This document shows, in pieces, positions 12,713 through 16,401 of a DNA stretch of 16,401 nt. The translations under genes were made by a program, and so were the position numbers. Every line of letters starts with the position of its first letter. Position 1 is the first letter of the stretch. The notes below the pieces were generated by a model. The model did no database searches and was not told the DNA's origin. It saw only the letters and a program-made list of their open reading frames with translations. The stretch is from assembly GCA_038258095.1 (NCBI GenBank), contig JBBSQE010000046.1, positions 1 to 16,401 of the forward strand, read 5' to 3'. This DNA comes from JBBSQE01 sp038258095 (GTDB lineage Bacteria > Actinomycetota > Thermoleophilia > Solirubrobacterales > 70-9).

Positions 12713-15295
12713 ATGAGAACTTCGAAGGTCTTCGCCCTGATCGCAGCGGTCGTTGCACTTGCGTGCATGTCCGTGTCCGCGCCTGCACTCGCCGCTTCAG
12801 GCACCCAGGGCGCCTCAGCGAAGCCCAAGAAGGGCAAGTCGCCCAGGGTCAGGACCTGGATCCGGATCATCAACCCGACCCAGCGGAGCATCCTCAAGAG
12901 GGGTCTGCAGGTCAAGGTGAACACCAGGGTCAGGGGGCCGCGTGGCAGCCGGGTCCTGAGGAAGCCGGCTCGCACCAAGATACGCGGAGGATCGGTGACG
13001 TTCGACGCCCCCAAGTACCACTCCCTGGTCAGGACAAGGCCGCTGCGGATCCGCCGGAGCTCGCGGCGGGTGATCAGGCTGAGGCTCACCGGCTTCGGCC
13101 GTAAGGCCGTCGCCTCGTGCCAGGCGCGGACCCTGCGCGCGCAGATCGGGCGGCGCGGCGCGGTGATCAAGCTGAAGCGCACCGGAGCCTGTGCTCCGCA
13201 GGCGATCAATCTCTCGCGCGCCGCCGATTGCGACTTCATCGGCCAGCAGGACGGATCGCTCTGCATGCTGCCATTCCCGGACGACTACTACACGGTCGAC
13301 GATGCCTCGACGGCGACGAAAAAGCGCATCAACTTCCATGACGCCGGCATGCCGCAGAACGCGAGCGGCACTCCGATCGCCTCCGGCCCCTACAACCTCA
13401 ACGACGGCTTCAGTCCCGGCCAGTCGATCCTCGTACGGATACCCGGCATGGACGATCCGGCGGCGTTCTCGAAGACCGACCCGGTGCCGATCAACCACCA
13501 GGGCCGCTACAAGGCGGCGAATGCACCGGTCGTGGTCATCGACGCAACCACCGGCGAGCGCTGGCCCATCTGGACCGAGCTCGACTCGAACGCGAGCTCG
13601 CCCGCGGGCACAGTGCTGGAGATACACCCGGCGAAGAACTTCGACGCCAAGCACCGCTACATCGTCGCGCTGCGCAACATGAAGAGGGCCGACGGCTCGA
13701 CTGTCGGCGCACCGGCGGGCTTCCGCTACTACCGCGACAACCTGCCGTCGAAGAAGCCCAAGATCAACGCCCGCCACAGGCAGTTCGAGAACCTGTTCCA
13801 GACGCTGCGCAAGGCGGACATCAAGCGGGCGAACCTCTATCTGGCCTGGGACTTCACGGTTTCCTCGGACGAGAACATCGCCCAGCGGATGCTCTACATC
13901 CGCGACGACGCGTTCTCGAGCGTGCTCGGGGACTCGAACCTCGCCGACGGAGTGGTGACCGGAGCCGCTCCAGCGTTCACCGTCACCACCGTCACCAACA
14001 ACCCGGATCCGGAGCTGGCCCGCCGGGTGAAGGGAACGTTCACGGTCCCCTGCTATCTGACCAACGCCTGCCAGGCGCCGGCGGTGTTCGACCTCGACGC
14101 AAACGGCAACCCGATTCGCCATGGCGACTACACGGCGAACTTCGACTGCATCATTCCCCGCTCCGCAGTCGACGTCAGCCCGGCACCCGCGAGGCCATCG
14201 CTCTACGGGCACGGCCTCCTTGGCTCGGCCTCTGAGGTCGCGTCGGGCTCCCAGCGAACGCTCTCGGACAGCCACGACATCATTCAGTGTGCGACCGATG
14301 AGATCGGCTTCTCCGGCGGGGACGTTCCGAACACCATCAACATCCTCGCCGACTTGAGCAAGTTCCCGCAGCTCACGGATCGCGTCCAGCAGGGGCTCCT
14401 GAACGAGCTGTTCCTGGGCCGCCTCCTCGACAACCCGTCGGGCTTCGCGAGCGTCAACGCGTTCCATCGCGACCCGACCGACGCGCTCAACACCCCGAAC
14501 GGCGTAATCGCACCCGGAGACGGCACGAACATCACCACGCTCGACACCAGCAAGCTCTACTACAACGGCAACAGCCAGGGCGGAATCCTCGGAGGGGCGC
14601 TGACCGCGGTCTCACCGGACTTCACCCGTGCTTCGCTGGGCGTGCCGGCGATGAACTACTCACTCCTGCTGCCGAGGTCGACCGACTTCGACACCTACTC
14701 GGCGATCCTCTATCCGTCCTACCCGAACGAGCTCTCGCGCCCGCTGGCGCTGGGCCTGATCCAGATGCTCTGGGACCGCTCGGAGCCGAACGGATACGCA
14801 CACCGGATGACGGGCGATCCGCTGCCGAACACGCCGCCGCACAAGGTCCTGATGAATGTCGCCTTCGGTGACTTCCAGGTGACCAACTACCAGGCCGATG
14901 TCGAGGCCCGGACGATCGGCGCGCAGGTCCACACCCCGATCGTCTACGACGGCCGCTGGCCCGACTTCGACGCGGCGTACGGGGTGCCACGGATAGCCGG
15001 CTATCCGTTCAACGGATCGGCGATGGTCTATTGGGATGCGGGGCCGATCCGCCCGAACCCGTCGCCCCCGCTGCCGCCCGACCCGCAGACGCTGGGCAAC
15101 ACGCCGCCCCCGCTCGGCAACGTTTCGCCGAAGAAGGGGGACGCTCTGAGTGGAAGCGACCCGCACGGCCTGCCGCGTTCCACTCCGGCCGAGCAGCAGA
15201 TGGTGTCCGACTTCCTGAGGCCGGACAACCTCAGCCAGATCAACGACACCTGCTTCGGTGGGCCCTGCTACGACAGCACGTTCGCCGGGCCTTAG
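12713..15295 (+). CDS. Secreted lipase/esterase-like alpha/beta-hydrolase with very basic N-terminal region
   Basis: The protein has 860 residues from ATG 12713, chosen because AGGAGAG sits just upstream and a Sec signal peptide follows at once (M-R-T-S-K then a hydrophobic core, A-P-A-L-A before cleavage near residue 27). Residues about 31-160 are extremely basic: by hand count 39 Lys/Arg and one acidic residue. From 170 on, C-x-x-x-x-F-I then C-M-L-P-F-P-D-D-Y-Y and N-L-N-D-G-F-S-P-G recall the bacterial virulence-factor lipase type. The oxyanion-like G-H-G-L-L-G is near 498-503 and the nucleophile elbow G-N-S-Q-G has S621. D720 (G-D-F-Q-V) and H818 (D-P-H-G-L-P) are plausible triad partners. 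The natural substrate is unknown. It is followed after 16 bases by a haloalkane dehalogenase. Confidence 0.75.
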   Translation: MRTSKVFALIAAVVALACMSVSAPALAASGTQGASAKPKKGKSPRVRTWIRIINPTQRSILKRGLQVKVNTRVRGPRGSRVLRKPARTKIRGGSVTFDAPKYHSLVRTRPLRIRRSSRRVIRLRLTGFGRKAVASCQARTLRAQIGRRGAVIKLKRTGACAPQAINLSRAADCDFIGQQDGSLCMLPFPDDYYTVDDASTATKKRINFHDAGMPQNASGTPIASGPYNLNDGFSPGQSILVRIPGMDDPAAFSKTDPVPINHQGRYKAANAPVVVIDATTGERWPIWTELDSNASSPAGTVLEIHPAKNFDAKHRYIVALRNMKRADGSTVGAPAGFRYYRDNLPSKKPKINARHRQFENLFQTLRKADIKRANLYLAWDFTVSSDENIAQRMLYIRDDAFSSVLGDSNLADGVVTGAAPAFTVTTVTNNPDPELARRVKGTFTVPCYLTNACQAPAVFDLDANGNPIRHGDYTANFDCIIPRSAVDVSPAPARPSLYGHGLLGSASEVASGSQRTLSDSHDIIQCATDEIGFSGGDVPNTINILADLSKFPQLTDRVQQGLLNELFLGRLLDNPSGFASVNAFHRDPTDALNTPNGVIAPGDGTNITTLDTSKLYYNGNSQGGILGGALTAVSPDFTRASLGVPAMNYSLLLPRSTDFDTYSAILYPSYPNELSRPLALGLIQMLWDRSEPNGYAHRMTGDPLPNTPPHKVLMNVAFGDFQVTNYQADVEARTIGAQVHTPIVYDGRWPDFDAAYGVPRIAGYPFNGSAMVYWDAGPIRPNPSPPLPPDPQTLGNTPPPLGNVSPKKGDALSGSDPHGLPRSTPAEQQMVSDFLRPDNLSQINDTCFGGPCYDSTFAGP

Positions 15296-15311
15296 GCGTG
15301 AGGCCGAGCAG

Positions 15312-16214
15312 GTGAGCACCGAGGTGTTCCGGACTCCGGCGGAGCGCTTCGACGCCCTGCCGGGGTTCGGCTTCGAGCCGCGCTACCGGGACGTCGGCGG
15401 CCTCCGGCTCGCCTATGTGGACGAGGGCGACGGCGCGCCGGTGATCTTCTTCCACGGTGAGCCCACCTGGTCCTATCTGTGGCGCAAGGTGATTCCGCCG
15501 GTCCTCGAAGCCGGGCACCGCGTCATCGCGCCGGACCTTCCCGGCTTCGGGCGCTCGGACAAGCCTCTCGACTTCGACTGGTACAGCTACGACCGCCACT
15601 CCGAGGTGATCTCGGAGTTGCTCGTCGAGCTTGATGTGACCGACGCAACCGTCGTCGTTCACGACTGGGGCGGCCCGATCGGCATGCGCTTCGCGGTGGA
15701 GAACCCCGACCGCGTCGCCAGGCTCGTGATCATGGATACGGGCCTCTTCACCGGGCACCAGCCGATGACGGACGCATGGCGCGCGTTCCGCGATTTCGTC
15801 GAGCGGACCGAGGACCTGCCGATCGGGATGCTCGTCTCCGGAGCCTGTGCGCGGGAGATGCCGGCCGATGTCCTCGCCGCCTACGAGGCGCCATTCCCGG
15901 CTCCGGAGTCGAAGGCCGGTGCGCGGGCGTTCCCGCTGATGCTGCCCACGAGCCCCGATGCCCCCGGAGCGGAAGCCGGCCAGCGGGTGCTCGAGGCACT
16001 GCGCTCGGACGAGCGGCCGAAACTCGTCCTCTGGGCCGACTCCGATCCGATCATCCCGCCGAAGACCGGGAAGCGCTTCGCCGAGGCGATCGGCGCCCCG
16101 GCTCCGGAGCTGATCGAGAACGCGTCGCACTTCCTCCAGGAGGACGCCGGCGAAGTGATCGGCGCGCGCATCGCCGAGTGGCTCGCGTCGCCGGAGGCCG
16201 GCGTCAGCTCCTAG
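15312..16214 (+). CDS. Haloalkane dehalogenase, HLD-I (DhlA-like) subfamily
   Basis: The protein has 300 residues from GTG 15312-15314. This start puts F-R-T-P-A-E-R-F at residues 6-13, where DhlA-type enzymes have their conserved R-T-P-x-x-R-F; the longer frame from 15258 is rejected. The alpha/beta-hydrolase core carries H-G-E-P-T-W-S-Y-L-W (48-57), nucleophile D118 in V-H-D-W-G-G, general acid D245 in A-D-S-D-P-I and H273 in A-S-H-F-L-Q-E-D. E50 rather than Asn in the H-G-x-P-T-W motif, with W119 and W156 (T-D-A-W) placed like the two halide-binding tryptophans of DhlA, points to subfamily I. Such enzymes hydrolyse halogenated alkanes to alcohol and halide, and no cofactor is needed. Annotation as an epoxide hydrolase is less likely given the tryptophan pair. 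It is probably co-transcribed with the preceding gene. Confidence 0.85.
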   Translation: MSTEVFRTPAERFDALPGFGFEPRYRDVGGLRLAYVDEGDGAPVIFFHGEPTWSYLWRKVIPPVLEAGHRVIAPDLPGFGRSDKPLDFDWYSYDRHSEVISELLVELDVTDATVVVHDWGGPIGMRFAVENPDRVARLVIMDTGLFTGHQPMTDAWRAFRDFVERTEDLPIGMLVSGACAREMPADVLAAYEAPFPAPESKAGARAFPLMLPTSPDAPGAEAGQRVLEALRSDERPKLVLWADSDPIIPPKTGKRFAEAIGAPAPELIENASHFLQEDAGEVIGARIAEWLASPEAGVSS

Positions 16215-16218
16215 GGAG

Positions 16219-16401
16219 TCAGATCGCGGCGACTGCGATCCCGCCGGCGTCGCGAATCACCTTCTCGCTGACGCCGGGGAGCTCACCGAGGGGCGTGTAG
16301 GCGAGCTCATCGGGGTTCAGCCCGGCCGCCTCGGCGTCATCCGCGGCAAGCCGCTCGATCAGGTCCTTGGAGGCGAGGATCGCTCCGTCGGTGGCCGCCG
16401 C
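16219..16401 (-). CDS. C-terminal fragment of an unidentified gene (runs off right edge)
   Basis: Sixty residues end at a TGA (16219-16221) and read A-A-A-T-D-G-A-I-L-A-S-K-D-L at the visible start, with L-G-E-L-P-G-V-S-E-K-V-I-R-D-A-G-G near the end. GC-rich third positions and an uninterrupted frame support coding. The L-P-G-V-S-E-K stretch faintly resembles a helix-hairpin-helix, but this is not enough for a call. Its stop is four bases from the dehalogenase stop, in convergent arrangement. Confidence 0.6.
   Translation of the reverse strand, partial: AAATDGAILASKDLIERLAADDAEAAGLNPDELAYTPLGELPGVSEKVIRDAGGIAVAAI

Noticed and set aside
12815..14467. 550-codon minus-strand open frame
   Set aside because: It is antisense to the secreted lipase-like protein, which has a signal peptide, SD and active-site motifs. 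The antisense product is Val/Arg/Asp-rich with no recognisable motifs.

Overview
The window is high-GC DNA (about two thirds G+C by eye, with third codon positions almost always G or C). It is densely packed with genes and has very short intergenic gaps. The codon usage, GTG/TTG starts, start-stop overlaps, probable leaderless genes and the mix of families (FCD-type GntR, APC permease, haloalkane dehalogenase, very basic secreted proteins) suggest a soil actinobacterium. Thermoleophilia/Solirubrobacterales is my best guess, by inference only; no rRNA or other marker gene is present. I see no mobile element, CRISPR array, tRNA or rRNA.

Layout. At the left edge a minus-strand gene just begins (about 1-26, with a strong Shine-Dalgarno). 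A terminator hairpin (94-119) follows, then a minus-strand NAD-binding reductase of the acyl-CoA-reductase type (282-1376). Divergent from it by 26 bp are a GntR/FCD regulator (1403-2140) and a small probable lipoprotein (2154-2696). A sigma70-like promoter (2741-2770) and a candidate operator (2788-2800) precede a five-gene plus-strand operon: APC permease, glutamine-synthetase-like gamma-glutamyl-amine ligase, PuuD-like gamma-glutamyl hydrolase, aldehyde dehydrogenase and SDR dehydrogenase (2840-8691). All four junctions in this operon overlap. It meets convergently (4-bp overlap) a minus-strand pair: a class I glutamine amidotransferase-like protein (8688-9437) and a four-helix membrane protein (9440-9841). 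Next are a 12-bp-stem hairpin and a PLP-dependent D-cysteine desulfhydrase/ACC deaminase-like gene (minus, 9959-10951 or 10972). Divergent from that are a signal-less PhoD-like phosphatase (10971-12617), a large secreted lipase/esterase-like protein with a very basic N-terminal region (12713-15295), and a subfamily-I haloalkane dehalogenase (15312-16214). The right edge holds the C-terminus of an unrecognised minus-strand gene.

How the genes may work together. The central operon looks like an amine utilisation route of the gamma-glutamylation type: import an amine, cap it with glutamate, oxidise the far end, and release glutamate. The flavin oxidase PuuB expected for putrescine is absent, and an NAD-type SDR is present instead. 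That fits an amino alcohol such as ethanolamine, whose capped hydroxyl would be oxidised by the SDR and then by the aldehyde dehydrogenase. This is inference; the individual families are clear, the substrate is not. The nearby GntR/FCD protein is the obvious candidate regulator. The right third (PhoD-like, lipase-like, dehalogenase) is a set of unrelated hydrolases, the last two probably co-transcribed.
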